NCBI RefSeq assembly: GCF_017745215.1
Contig: NZ_JAGHZV010000001.1
Location: forward strand, 124,001 to 188,000
From: Sphingomonas sp.
GTDB lineage: Bacteria > Pseudomonadota > Alphaproteobacteria > Sphingomonadales > Sphingomonadaceae
Reading direction: 5' to 3'
DNA: 64,000 nt
Each line of letters begins with the position of its first letter. Positions within the stretch are counted from its first letter, which is position 1. A program made the translations under genes and the position numbers. Below, one piece after another: positions 1 to 8,126 of the stretch. The notes below the pieces were generated by a model. It did not search any database. It saw only the letters and a list, made by a program, of their open reading frames with translations, and was not told the DNA's origin.

Positions 1-8
1 GGCGTGGC

Positions 9-1259
9 ATGCACGATCCCGCGATGCGCGTGCTCCACATCCTCGATCACGGCCTGCCGCTGCACAGCGGCTATGCCTTCCGCACCCGCGCGATCCTGAA
101 GGCGCAGATCGCGCGCGGCTGGGAGGTCGCCGCGGTGACCGGCCCCCGCCAGGGCGCATCGGCCGCGCAGGCCGAAGTGCTCGACGGGCTGACCTTCCAC
201 CGCACCCAACCCGTCAAGGCCACGCTGCCGGTCCTTTCCGAGCTTCGCGAAGTCGCTGCGTTCGCGCGACGGATACGCGAGGTCGCCGAAGCGTTTCGGC
301 CAGACGTGCTCCATGCCCATTCGCCTGTCCTCGACGCGATGGCCGCCCGGCGCGCCGCGCGCCGGCTGGGGCTGCCGCTCGTCTACGAGATCCGCGCCTT
401 CTGGGAAGACGCCGCGGTGGGCAATGGCGAGGGCCGCGAAGGCTCGTGGAAATACCGGCTCACCCGCGCGCTCGAGACGCGAGCGGTGCGCGAGGCCGAT
501 GCCGTCGCGGTGATCTGCGAGGGGTTGCGCAGCGACCTGGTCGCGCGCGGGATCGACCCCGCCAAGATCTTCGTCTCGCCCAACGGCGTCGACATGGGCA
601 TGTTCGGCGAGCCGGCACCGCGCGACGAAGCCTTGGCCCGCGAGCTCGGGCTCGACGGCGCCGAGACGATCGGCTTCATCGGCAGCTTCTACGATTACGA
701 GGGCCTCGACGACCTGATCGCCGCGATGCCGCGGCTCGTCGCCGAGCGGCCCGACATGCACCTGATCCTCGTCGGCGGCGGGCCGATGGACGAAGCGCTG
801 CGTCGCGCCGCCGCCGTCTCGCCGGTGAGCGGGCGCATCCACTTCATCGGCCGCGTGCCGCACGGCGAAGTCGAGCGCTGGTACGGCCTGATCGACGTGC
901 TGGTCTATCCGCGCAAGGCGATGCGGCTGACCGAGCTGGTGACGCCGCTCAAACCCCTCGAAGCGATGGCGCAGCGCCGCCTCGTCGCGGCGTCGGACGT
1001 CGGCGGGCACCGCGAGCTGATCCGCGACGGCGACACCGGCACGCTGTTCCGCCCCGACGATCCCGAGGCGCTGGCCGCCTCGATCGCCGGCCTCTTCGCC
1101 GAGCGCGAGCTCTGGGAGGCCCGGCGCGAACGCGCGCGCGCCTATGTCGAGAGCGAACGAAATTGGGCCGTCAACGTCGCCCGGTATGATTCTGTTTACC
1201 AAAAGCTGGCCAATATGCCGGCGATGATCGAGTCCGCTGTCCGTACGGTGAAGGCATGA
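9..1259 (+). CDS. Glycosyltransferase, GT4-like (exosortase-locus type)
   Basis: This is a 416-aa GT-B fold glycosyltransferase that probably adds a sugar to a lipid-linked exopolysaccharide intermediate on the cytoplasmic side of the membrane. The N-terminal acceptor domain opens with 'VLHILDHGLPLHSGY' (about residues 8-22), a start I associate with the glycosyltransferases annotated as PEP-CTERM/exosortase A-associated. The C-terminal nucleotide-sugar domain carries 'SPNGVD' near residue 190, 'LVGGGPM' near 255 and 'PLKPLEAMA' near 315. The length is normal. ATG at 9 is used here, but the in-frame ATG at 24 is equally possible because conserved sequence begins there. The stop overlaps the next start (ATGA). 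Function class is well supported; the sugar and the polymer are unknown. Confidence 0.88.
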   Translation: MHDPAMRVLHILDHGLPLHSGYAFRTRAILKAQIARGWEVAAVTGPRQGASAAQAEVLDGLTFHRTQPVKATLPVLSELREVAAFARRIREVAEAFRPDVLHAHSPVLDAMAARRAARRLGLPLVYEIRAFWEDAAVGNGEGREGSWKYRLTRALETRAVREADAVAVICEGLRSDLVARGIDPAKIFVSPNGVDMGMFGEPAPRDEALARELGLDGAETIGFIGSFYDYEGLDDLIAAMPRLVAERPDMHLILVGGGPMDEALRRAAAVSPVSGRIHFIGRVPHGEVERWYGLIDVLVYPRKAMRLTELVTPLKPLEAMAQRRLVAASDVGGHRELIRDGDTGTLFRPDDPEALAASIAGLFAERELWEARRERARAYVESERNWAVNVARYDSVYQKLANMPAMIESAVRTVKA

Positions 1260-2182
1260 ACCTGCCCGTCGCCCCGCTCGCCGGTGCGGCGCTGGGCGGC
1301 GCGGTTGCGGCTGCCGCGCTGGTGCTGCCGGCGGCGACGCTCGAATCGGTGGTGAGCGGCAGCGGATTGCCCTCGATCCTCGCCGCGGCCGAGCCGCCGC
1401 TGGGGATGACCGCGCGGCTCGCGGTCGCGGGCGGATCGGGTGCGCTGGTCGCGCTGGTCTCCTGGTTCGGGCTGTTCCTGCTGCTCGGCACGCGCGGGCT
1501 CAGCCTGGGCGAGCGGCAGCCCGGGCACGTCCCGGTGATCCGCCGCGCCGATGCGCATCCCGATGCCCCGCCGCGCGCGCCGCTCCTCGCGACGCGCGAC
1601 TTGGGCACGCCGTTCCTCGAAGTTCCGGTCGGCAAGCCGCTGACCGCGGGCGACAAGCCCGTCCATGGCGACGGCCAGCTTTACAGGACCGTGCATCTCG
1701 ACGCGAAGGGGTTCGAGCCGCAGTTCGACATGCCCGAGGCGGAGCCCGCCACCGAGGCGCCGCCCGCCGAGCAGGACCTGCCCGTCAACCTCGACCAGCC
1801 GCTCGCTGCCTTCGATCCGAGCGCGATCCCGGAGGCGCCGATGCCGCCGCCGGTCGCGCCGACGCCGCTGCGCCGCCCGGCGCGCCCGATGACCTTCGAC
1901 TCGCACGAGCGGTTCGAGACCTTCGAGCTGATGCCGCCGGTCCGCCCGGTCCGCACCGGCCCGCGCCCGGTGCCGAGCTTCCCCGAGCCGGCCGAGCTGC
2001 CGCCGCGCGAGGACGCGATCGCGCGCCCCGAGACCGATGCCACCATCCACGCGCTGCTCGACCGGCTCGAGCGCGGCGTCGCCCGCCGCGGCCTCTCGGC
2101 GCCCGAGCCCACCCCGCGCGAGACCGAGCGCGGGCTGGAGGAAGCGCTCGTCACGTTGCGCAACCTCGCCAAGCGAGCCTGA
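1256..2182 (+). CDS. Membrane-anchored proline-rich hypothetical protein
   Basis: This 308-aa protein matches no family I recognise. Two hydrophobic segments lie at about residues 5-30 and 57-82, followed by a long soluble tail rich in Pro, Ala, Glu and Arg. The tail looks largely disordered apart from a short helical C-terminus ('ATIHALLDRLERG'). This layout suggests an inner-membrane protein with a flexible cytoplasmic or periplasmic arm. The start overlaps the upstream glycosyltransferase stop (ATGA), so the two are very likely translationally coupled, and a role in polysaccharide synthesis or export is inferred from that alone. Codon usage matches the surroundings. Confidence 0.72.
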   Translation: MNLPVAPLAGAALGGAVAAAALVLPAATLESVVSGSGLPSILAAAEPPLGMTARLAVAGGSGALVALVSWFGLFLLLGTRGLSLGERQPGHVPVIRRADAHPDAPPRAPLLATRDLGTPFLEVPVGKPLTAGDKPVHGDGQLYRTVHLDAKGFEPQFDMPEAEPATEAPPAEQDLPVNLDQPLAAFDPSAIPEAPMPPPVAPTPLRRPARPMTFDSHERFETFELMPPVRPVRTGPRPVPSFPEPAELPPREDAIARPETDATIHALLDRLERGVARRGLSAPEPTPRETERGLEEALVTLRNLAKRA

Positions 2183-2262
2183 GGACCGGTAGCGATCCGG
2201 ATTTCGACGGTATTCCGATACCGGAAAGTCACAAGAGTCACGACCCGTCGCGCGAATTTCCG

Positions 2263-2577
2263 CTAGCGCACTTCCACCGTCAGCACTTCGATCTCCGCAC
2301 GCACGGCCTCGCCCTGGCGCCGCGCGCTCATCACCGTCAGGTCAGCGACCAGATGGCCGCTGAGCGCGAATTCGGCTTCGGGCAGCGCGGCGAGCCAGGC
2401 GTCGAGTGCGTCCGAAGCCTCGCCCTCGATCGCGAACATATGCCGCGCGCCTGAGAAGGTGACGCTCGCCCAGCGTGTCCAGTCCGCCGCGGCGAGGCGC
2501 ACCGGGCAGCCCGCGCGCGCCGCGCTGTCCAGCAGAGCGCGCTGGAGCAAGGTCGCCGCGTCGGGGCCCCTGCTCAT
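2263..2577 (-). CDS. Small hypothetical protein
   Basis: This 104-aa protein of unknown function reads in-frame from ATG at 2577, whose first bases overlap the stop of the upstream small HTH gene (ATGA). The longer reading frame further upstream is only a shadow of that HTH gene. The sequence looks like a compact alpha/beta domain ('WTRWASVTFSGARHMFAIEG', 'LPEAEFALSGHLVADLTV'), with no membrane segment or signal peptide. The 4-base overlap ties it to the HTH protein as a two-gene operon controlled from the divergent region near 2.8 kb. Such pairs are common beside repressor genes in sphingomonads, but I know no assigned role. Confidence 0.65.
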   Translation of the reverse strand: MSRGPDAATLLQRALLDSAARAGCPVRLAAADWTRWASVTFSGARHMFAIEGEASDALDAWLAALPEAEFALSGHLVADLTVMSARRQGEAVRAEIEVLTVEVR

Positions 2578-2768
2578 TGACCGATACTCGCCGACGTCTC
2601 CGCTTGGGCGGCGAGGAACGCCTCGATCCGCTGGACCGTCCGCGCGCGCGGCTCGCGTCCGTTGCGAAGGTCGCCCACGAGACGCGGATCGTTGACTGCC
2701 AGCCGCCCGAATTTGGTGGGCGGCATGTCGGTCTTCCGCAGGAACTTCTCCACCTTGCGCAGCACCAT
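2574..2768 (-). CDS. Small HTH-like DNA-binding protein
   Basis: This is a 64-aa protein with a predicted helix-turn-helix-like core ('PPTKFGRLAVNDPRLVGDLRNG', then a helix ending 'IEAFLAAQ'). The pattern resembles minimal XRE-type regulators. The start is chosen at 2768 because a strong GGAGG ribosome site sits six bases upstream. The longer frame from 2813 would run its first codons through that site and into the operator. The gene is divergent from the S24 repressor gene and overlaps the following hypothetical gene by four bases. It is probably a regulator or accessory of the S24 protein, which is inference from neighbourhood and size. Confidence 0.68.
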   Translation of the reverse strand: MVLRKVEKFLRKTDMPPTKFGRLAVNDPRLVGDLRNGREPRARTVQRIEAFLAAQAETSASIGQ

Positions 2769-2812
2769 CTGAACCTCCGAGTCGCAAATTATGTTCTCGA
2801 AATGTTCCGTCA

Positions 2813-2849
2813 TTTCCTACTTGTCTAGGAAAAATCCTACGGCTATGGA
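2813..2849. promoter_or_regulatory. Divergent operator/promoter region with TAGGA half-sites
   Basis: Two overlapping palindromes share a half-site: TTTCCTA-N6-TAGGAAA (2813-2832) and TAGGA-AAAA-TCCTA (2826-2839). For the rightward gene, TTGTCT (2821-2826) and TATGGA (2844-2849), 17 bases apart, make a reasonable -35/-10 pair. The TAGGA palindrome lies in the spacer. The layout suggests autoregulation of the S24 repressor gene and of the leftward HTH gene. Confidence 0.55.
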
Positions 2850-2855
2850 CCGAAT

Positions 2856-3476
2856 ATGGACACGGCTGCGCAACGGGCCGCGCTGGCGGCGCTGATCGCC
2901 GAGCATGGCGCGAGCTATGCCCGGCTCTCGCGGCTGCTCGGGCGCAACGACGCCTACCTCCAGCAGTTCGTCACGCGCGGGTCGCCGCGCGAGCTGGCCG
3001 AGCGCGACCGGGCGCTGCTCGCGCGCTATTTCGGCGTGCCCGAGGTGCGGCTGGGCGGGCCCGAGCCGGCGGGGCTGGTCGAAGTGGCGCGGCTCGACGT
3101 CGGGGCTTCGGCGGGGCCGGGCGGGTTGGTCGACAGCGAGGCGCGGCGGCGGCCGGGGGGCTTTTCGCCCGAGCTGCTCCGCGCGCTTGGGGTGCGGCCT
3201 GAGGCGGCGTCGATGATCCGCGTCGCCGGCGACTCGATGCTGCCGACACTCGAGGACGGCGACGAGATCCTCGTCGACCGCGACCGCCGCAGGATCGAGA
3301 GCGACGGCATCCATGTCGCGCGGATCGACGGCGAGCTGGTGGTGAAGCGGCTGCGTCCCACGGTGGGCGGAGTCGAGGTGGTCAGCGACAATCCGGACTA
3401 TCCGGTGCGGGTGTATGCGTTGCGCGACGTGGAGGTGATCGGGCGGGTGGTATGGCTGGGGCGGGCGCTGGGGTGA
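2856..3476 (+). CDS. S24-family (LexA/CI-like) repressor-peptidase
   Basis: This 206-aa protein has an N-terminal DNA-binding region (about residues 1-65, with 'YARLSRLLGRNDAYLQQFVTRG' as the recognition-type motif) and a C-terminal S24 peptidase fold. The catalytic serine lies in 'GDSMLPTL' (about residue 128) and the general-base lysine in 'ELVVKRL' (about residue 170), the Ser-Lys dyad used for self-cleavage in LexA and phage CI repressors. The motif 'DGDEILVDR' follows the serine as expected. It is likely a stress-responsive or autoregulatory transcription factor. The -10 candidate places transcription start on or next to the ATG, so the mRNA may be leaderless. Not LexA itself, since the N-terminal domain is not the LexA winged helix. 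Confidence 0.85.
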   Translation: MDTAAQRAALAALIAEHGASYARLSRLLGRNDAYLQQFVTRGSPRELAERDRALLARYFGVPEVRLGGPEPAGLVEVARLDVGASAGPGGLVDSEARRRPGGFSPELLRALGVRPEAASMIRVAGDSMLPTLEDGDEILVDRDRRRIESDGIHVARIDGELVVKRLRPTVGGVEVVSDNPDYPVRVYALRDVEVIGRVVWLGRALG

Positions 3477-3490
3477 GGGGTGATCCCTTC

Positions 3491-3580
3491 CAGTCGTCAT
3501 CCCGGCGAAAGCCGGGACCCAGGGTCAAGCAATGCATCGCTCGTGGCCCTGGGTCCCGGCTTTCGCCGGGATGACGACTG
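3491..3580. repeat. Dispersed palindromic repeat, copy 1
   Basis: Perfect inverted repeat with 34-base arms (3491-3524 and 3547-3580) around a 22-base spacer. The core arm is CGTCATCCCGGCGAAAGCC followed by GGGACCCAGGG. The same element recurs at six other intergenic places in the window. It can fold into a long hairpin and may also act as a bidirectional terminator. Confidence 0.9.
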
Positions 3581-3740
3581 AGAGACCGTTTGGAAATGCG
3601 CCTCACGGCGCATGGCGGTGCCGGCCCGCTCCCCCTCCCGGCCACCCAACGACAGTGTATTCTATGGGTGGCCGGGAGGGGGAGCGGGCTGGCACCGCCT
3701 CGAAACTCGCTCTTTCGCGAGTTTCCAAACAGCCTCTGAG
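3578..3740. repeat. Nested palindromic element (MITE-like)
   Basis: This non-coding element has imperfect 19-base terminal inverted repeats (3578-3596 and 3722-3740; 3 mismatches, core GTTTGGAAA / TTTCCAAAC). Inside is a 35-base inverted repeat (3614-3648 and 3665-3699, one mismatch) with a 16-base loop, plus two minor hairpins. It fills most of the gap between the S24 gene and the TonB receptor. No open reading frame is credible inside, so this looks like a small non-autonomous mobile or structural element. Confidence 0.6.
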
Positions 3741-3805
3741 GACTGATTCCACCATCTCAGAGCGGGGCGCGCTTCCCCCCGGCTGCGCGCCCCGCCCCTC
3801 GCACG

Positions 3806-6385
3806 TCAGCGCTTGCCGGTGCGGAAGCTGATCGACAGGCCGTAGAAGCGCGGCTCGCCCGCGATGAAGGTCGGCAGGCCCAGCGCGTCGCCGGTGTTGC
3901 CCGCGTCCTTGATGTACTTCTTGTCGAACAGGTTGGTGACGTACGCCTCGACGCGGATGCGGCCGTCGTGGAATTCGGCGCCGAGCCGCGCGTCGACGGT
4001 GGCATAGCCGTTCTGATACTCGTCCTGCACCGTGTCCGGGATCAGGTTCTTCACCTGCAGCGCCGGGATGTCGTTGTCGTCGTCGAAGAACACCTTCGAC
4101 TGCCACATCAGCGTCGGCGTGAAGTCGACCTTCACATCGTCGGTCACCGGCGCCTTGAACTGCGCGCCGATCGACGCGCTGTGATCGGGCGAGAGGCGGA
4201 AGTGGTTGCCCTCGCGGATGCCGTTGTCGAAGCGGCTGTGGTTATAGGCATAGGTGCCGAAGACGTTGACCCAGTCGCTCGGCGTCCAGCGGATCTGGCC
4301 CTCGAAGCCATAGCTCTTGGCCTTGCCGGCGTTCACGGTCACGAAGGTCGTGCCGATCTGCTCGGTCGTCTGGAAGTTCGAGTAGCGATAGTAGAAGACC
4401 GAGCCGTCGGCGAAGAGCGTGCGGTCGGCGAGCGCGGTCTTCACGCCGGCCTCGTAGCTGTCGACCGTCTCGGCGGGCAGCACTTCGAACGACGCCGCAC
4501 CGCCGGGCGCCGCGGGGCCGCCCACGCTCAGGATCTCGGGACGGCGGCCGCGCGCATAGGTGGCGTAGAGGCTCGCGTCGGTGCCCATCGCGTAGCGCGC
4601 GGTGGCGCGCCAGGTGAAGCCGTCGTCGGTGTGGCCCGCATCGTAGCGCGTGCCGTTGGCGCCGGTCGGCTGGACGCCGAGGCCGAACAGCGGCACCGGA
4701 TAGCCGGCCGAGGGCGGGATGCTCGCGGCGCCCGGCACCGCCAGCGCCGCGAGCAGCTGGGTGCGCGTCGCCGCCGGCTGCGAGAGCGCGCCGATGAAGC
4801 CGCCGAGGATCGAGCGGCCGTTCTGCACCGCCGAGCTGAAGCCGGTGGTCTTGTCGTCATGGCTCCAGCGGATGCCGCCGCCGACTTCGAACGAATCGGT
4901 GACATGGAAAGTCACGTCGCCGAACAGGTCCCAGCTCTGGGTGTGCGCGAAGTTGGTGCTGGTCTCCAGGTGGCTCGCCTTGAGGTTCGCGGCGATCGCC
5001 TGCGCCTGCGCGGTCGGCAGCACCAGCGCATTGACCTGCGCGAGCGTGAGCCCGGTCGCATTGGCGATCACGCCCTGGAGCAGCTGGCCGGTATAGGCGG
5101 TGTTCGAGAACAGCGCGATCGGCGCGGGCTGGTCGGCCGGGCGGCCGGGGATCGCGCCGCCGCCGTTGAGCGTGCCGGTGAGCCGCGCAAGGGCCACGCG
5201 CTCGTCGAACTGCGAGGGCGTGCGCTGCGAGCCGTTCTCGCGGAAATAGGTGCCGCCCGCGAACGCCGTGATCCGGTCGTTCGAGTAGGTCAGGCGGAGC
5301 GTCGCCATCGTCTGGTCGCCCCGGGCGTCCTCGGCCGCGGTCAGCGCGGGGAGCGAGATGCCGTCGGCGTCGAAGATCTCGGTGCCGGCGAACTCGCGGT
5401 ACGAGCCGATGGCGTTGAGCGAGAGCCCGCCGCCAAGGTCATAGTCGGCGATCGCCTTGACGTCCCACACGCTGCGGTCGAGCCCGAGCGGCTTGTCGCC
5501 CTCGAAGCCCTGGCCCGCGACCAGCGCCGCGCCCGAATTGCGGCCGCGGTCGCCGAGCACCACGCCGGTGGTCGGGTCGGTCGGCAGATAGGCGATCGAC
5601 TTGAACGAGGTGCCGTTGGCTTCGTCATGCTCGTAGTTGCCGATGACGTCGAGCGTCAGCGCGCCGGGGTTCCAGCGCAGCGAGCCGCGCACCGCCTGGC
5701 CCTTGCTGCTGTTATAGTCGCCGCCGCCGAGCAGGTTCTCGACATAGCCGTTGCGCTCCTTGAGCCGGCCCGCGACGCGCATCGCCAGGTCGTCGGCGAG
5801 CGGCACGTTGAGCGTGCCGTCGAGGCGGAAGGCGTCGTAATTGCCGTAGGAAGCATAGGCATAGGCGTAGACGTCCTTCGGGTCCGCCTTGGCCTGGATG
5901 AGGTTCACCGCGCCGATCAGCGCGCCGCGGCCGTAGAGCGTCGACTGCGGGCCCTTGGCGATCTCGACGCGGTCCATGTCGAACAGCTCGACATAGGAGC
6001 CGCGCGACTTGGAGATCGACACGCCGTCCTCGAACACCGAGACGCGCGGCTCGTTGTACGCGCTACCCGAGTCCGAGGTGATGCCGCGCATCACGAAGCC
6101 GGGGTTGTTCGGCGACTGGTTCTGCACGTCGAAGCCGGGGACGAAGGCGCCGAGCTTGTCGAACTCGGTGATGCCCAGATCGTCGAGGAACTGGCCGTTG
6201 TAGGCGGTGAGCGCGAAGGGGACTTCGATCGGATTCTGCTTCACCAGCTGCGCGGTGACGACGATCTCGCCGCCGTCCTCGCCGGACTGCGGGGCAGGCC
6301 GGTCGGGCGCGTCCTGCGCTGCGGCAGGGACGGCGATGAGGGCAAGCGGGCTGGCGAGCGCAAGCAGCGCGGAACGGATGGTCAT
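3806..6385 (-). CDS. TonB-dependent outer-membrane receptor
   Basis: This 859-aa receptor has a signal peptide (residues 1-23, ending 'AVPAAAQ'), a TonB-box-like start 'GEIVVTAQ' (about 39-46), a plug domain with 'FVMRGITSDSG' and 'VEIAKGPQSTLYGRGALIGAVNL', and a 22-strand-type barrel that ends in an aromatic-containing strand ('FYGLSISFRTGKR'). It should import a scarce ligand (siderophore, sugar or other nutrient) across the outer membrane using TonB energy. Start at 6385 is supported by AGGGGA upstream. It is divergent from an aldehyde dehydrogenase, with TTGCA palindromes in between, hinting at co-regulation with a catabolic step rather than iron. The substrate is not readable from sequence. 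Confidence 0.92.
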   Translation of the reverse strand: MTIRSALLALASPLALIAVPAAAQDAPDRPAPQSGEDGGEIVVTAQLVKQNPIEVPFALTAYNGQFLDDLGITEFDKLGAFVPGFDVQNQSPNNPGFVMRGITSDSGSAYNEPRVSVFEDGVSISKSRGSYVELFDMDRVEIAKGPQSTLYGRGALIGAVNLIQAKADPKDVYAYAYASYGNYDAFRLDGTLNVPLADDLAMRVAGRLKERNGYVENLLGGGDYNSSKGQAVRGSLRWNPGALTLDVIGNYEHDEANGTSFKSIAYLPTDPTTGVVLGDRGRNSGAALVAGQGFEGDKPLGLDRSVWDVKAIADYDLGGGLSLNAIGSYREFAGTEIFDADGISLPALTAAEDARGDQTMATLRLTYSNDRITAFAGGTYFRENGSQRTPSQFDERVALARLTGTLNGGGAIPGRPADQPAPIALFSNTAYTGQLLQGVIANATGLTLAQVNALVLPTAQAQAIAANLKASHLETSTNFAHTQSWDLFGDVTFHVTDSFEVGGGIRWSHDDKTTGFSSAVQNGRSILGGFIGALSQPAATRTQLLAALAVPGAASIPPSAGYPVPLFGLGVQPTGANGTRYDAGHTDDGFTWRATARYAMGTDASLYATYARGRRPEILSVGGPAAPGGAASFEVLPAETVDSYEAGVKTALADRTLFADGSVFYYRYSNFQTTEQIGTTFVTVNAGKAKSYGFEGQIRWTPSDWVNVFGTYAYNHSRFDNGIREGNHFRLSPDHSASIGAQFKAPVTDDVKVDFTPTLMWQSKVFFDDDNDIPALQVKNLIPDTVQDEYQNGYATVDARLGAEFHDGRIRVEAYVTNLFDKKYIKDAGNTGDALGLPTFIAGEPRFYGLSISFRTGKR

Positions 6386-6466
6386 GGGGTTCCCCTTATG
6401 ATGCTGGAATCGACGCGTCGGTCCGCGCGCCCTTGGCCCCGCCGTTACGCGGTCGCGTTACAGCTT

Positions 6467-6531
6467 CGTTGCATTGCAGCAACGGCACGATGACAGCGCG
6501 CGGGTGTGGCAAACAGGTTGCACCTTGCAAC
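6467..6531. promoter_or_regulatory. Two TTGCA-type palindromes between divergent genes
   Basis: CGTTGC-ATTGCA-GCAACG (6467-6484) and GTTGCA-CCT-TGCAAC (6517-6531) both lie between the receptor and the dehydrogenase. They share the GTTGCA half-site and are 50 bases apart start to start, consistent with paired binding of one regulator on both promoters. No regulator gene is adjacent. Confidence 0.4.
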
Positions 6532-6586
6532 GCGCAGCCGGGGCGGCCATCTAGCCGCCATACCCGAACTTCGAACGGAGAGGCGC

Positions 6587-8011
6587 GTGCGCAGCTATCC
6601 CAGGCATTACATCGGCGGTCAGTGGGTCGAGAGCGAGGGCGGCAAGTCGCACGACGTGATCAACCCGGCGACCGAGGAGCCGTGCACCACGATCACGCTG
6701 GGCACCGAGGCCGACGTCGACAAGGCCGTGGCCGCGGCGCGGACCGCGTTCGAGAGCTGGTCGCGCACCAGCGTCGAGGAGCGGATCGCGGTGATCGAGC
6801 GGATCCTGGCGGAGTATAAGGCGCGCGCGGGCGACATGGCCGAGGCGATCAGCCTCGAGATGGGCGCGCCGATCGCACTGGCCAAGACCGCGCAGGTCGG
6901 CTCGGGGATCGGCCACTTCATGGCGGCGATCAAGGCGCTCCAGGACTTCGCGTTCGAGGAGCAGATCGGCAACAGCCTGGTGGTGCACGAGCCGATCGGC
7001 GTGGTCGGCATGATCACGCCGTGGAACTGGCCGCTCAACCAGATCGTCTCGAAGGTCGCGCCCGCGCTGGCGGCGGGCTGCACGATGATCCTCAAGCCGA
7101 GCGAGGAAGCGCCGAGCTGCGCCGCGATCTTCGCCGAGGTGCTCGACAAGGCGGGGGTGCCCGCGGGCGTGTTCAACCTCGTCAACGGCGACGGGCCCGG
7201 CGTGGGCACCGCGCTGTCGAAGCACAAGGGCGTCGACATGGTGAGCTTCACCGGCTCGACGCGCGCGGGCGTGCTCGTGGCGAAGAATGCCGCCGACACG
7301 GTCAAGCGCGTCCACCAGGAACTGGGCGGCAAGTCGCCCTCGCTGCTGCTCCAGGGCGGCGATGCGGCGCAGGCGGTGCAGCGGACTTTGGGCAGCGTGC
7401 TGATGAACTCGGGCCAGAGCTGCATCGCGCCGACGCGGCTGCTGGTCCCCAAGGACAAGGCGGCCGAGGTCGCGACGCTCGCCGCGCAGGTGATGCAGGC
7501 GACCCAGGCGGGTGATCCCGCCGAGGACGGCCGCCACATCGGCCCGCTGGTCAACAAGGCGCAGTGGGACAAGGTCCAGGGGCTGATCGCCAAGGGCATG
7601 GAGGAAGGCGCGAAGCTCGAGGCGGGCGGCCCCGGCCGGCCCGACGGGCTGGAGACCGGCTATTTCGTCAAGCCGACCTTGTTCAGCCATGTCACCAACG
7701 AAATGACGATCGCGCGCGAGGAGATCTTCGGCCCGGTGGTGACGATCATCCCCTATGAGGACGAAGAGGATGCCGTGCGCATCGCCAACGACACCGACTA
7801 TGGGCTGTCCGCGGTGGTGTTCGGCGATGCCGAGGCGGTGAACCGCGTCGCTCCGCGGCTGCGCGCGGGCATGGTCTACGTCAACGGCGGCCAGCCCAAC
7901 CCCGAGCTGCCGTTCGGCGGCTACAAGCAATCGGGCAACGGCCGCGAGCACGGCAAGTTCGGGCTGGCGGAGTATCTCGAGGTGAAGTCGCTGGTGGGGG
8001 CGCTCGCTTAA
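6587..8011 (+). CDS. NAD(P)-dependent aldehyde dehydrogenase
   Basis: This 474-aa member of the aldehyde dehydrogenase superfamily oxidises an aldehyde to the acid with NAD(P)+. Visible motifs are 'ITPWNWPLNQIVSKVAPALAAG' (cofactor/oxyanion region), 'FTGSTRAG' (Rossmann loop), catalytic Glu245 in 'QELGGKS', nucleophile Cys279 in 'NSGQSC' and 'EEIFGPV' near residue 380. GTG at 6587 is preferred because GGAGAG lies just upstream and the conserved start 'RSYPRHYIGGQWVES' follows. The frame is open further upstream to 6506, but that stretch looks non-coding and overlaps the operator. It is divergent from a TonB receptor and may process what that receptor brings in. Substrate not assignable. Confidence 0.9.
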   Translation: MRSYPRHYIGGQWVESEGGKSHDVINPATEEPCTTITLGTEADVDKAVAAARTAFESWSRTSVEERIAVIERILAEYKARAGDMAEAISLEMGAPIALAKTAQVGSGIGHFMAAIKALQDFAFEEQIGNSLVVHEPIGVVGMITPWNWPLNQIVSKVAPALAAGCTMILKPSEEAPSCAAIFAEVLDKAGVPAGVFNLVNGDGPGVGTALSKHKGVDMVSFTGSTRAGVLVAKNAADTVKRVHQELGGKSPSLLLQGGDAAQAVQRTLGSVLMNSGQSCIAPTRLLVPKDKAAEVATLAAQVMQATQAGDPAEDGRHIGPLVNKAQWDKVQGLIAKGMEEGAKLEAGGPGRPDGLETGYFVKPTLFSHVTNEMTIAREEIFGPVVTIIPYEDEEDAVRIANDTDYGLSAVVFGDAEAVNRVAPRLRAGMVYVNGGQPNPELPFGGYKQSGNGREHGKFGLAEYLEVKSLVGALA

Positions 8012-8025
8012 CCTGTCCCTTCAAC

Positions 8026-8107
8026 CGTCATCCCGGCGAAAGCCGGGACCCAGGGTCAAGCAGGACGCCGCTCGTGGCCCTGGGTCCCGGCTTTCGCCGG
8101 GATGACG
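8026..8107. repeat. Dispersed palindromic repeat, copy 2
   Basis: Perfect 30-base arms (8026-8055 and 8078-8107) around a 22-base spacer, the same core as copy 1. It sits between two convergent genes, starting 14 bases after the aldehyde dehydrogenase stop, where its hairpin could stop transcription from both sides. Confidence 0.9.
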
Positions 8108-8126
8108 ACTTGTCGGACGGGGGCGC

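Noticed and set aside
3968..6493. 841-codon open frame opposite the TonB receptor
   Set aside because: Composition is Arg/Ala/Glu-rich without domains; it is a GC-bias shadow of the receptor, which has a signal peptide, plug and barrel motifs.
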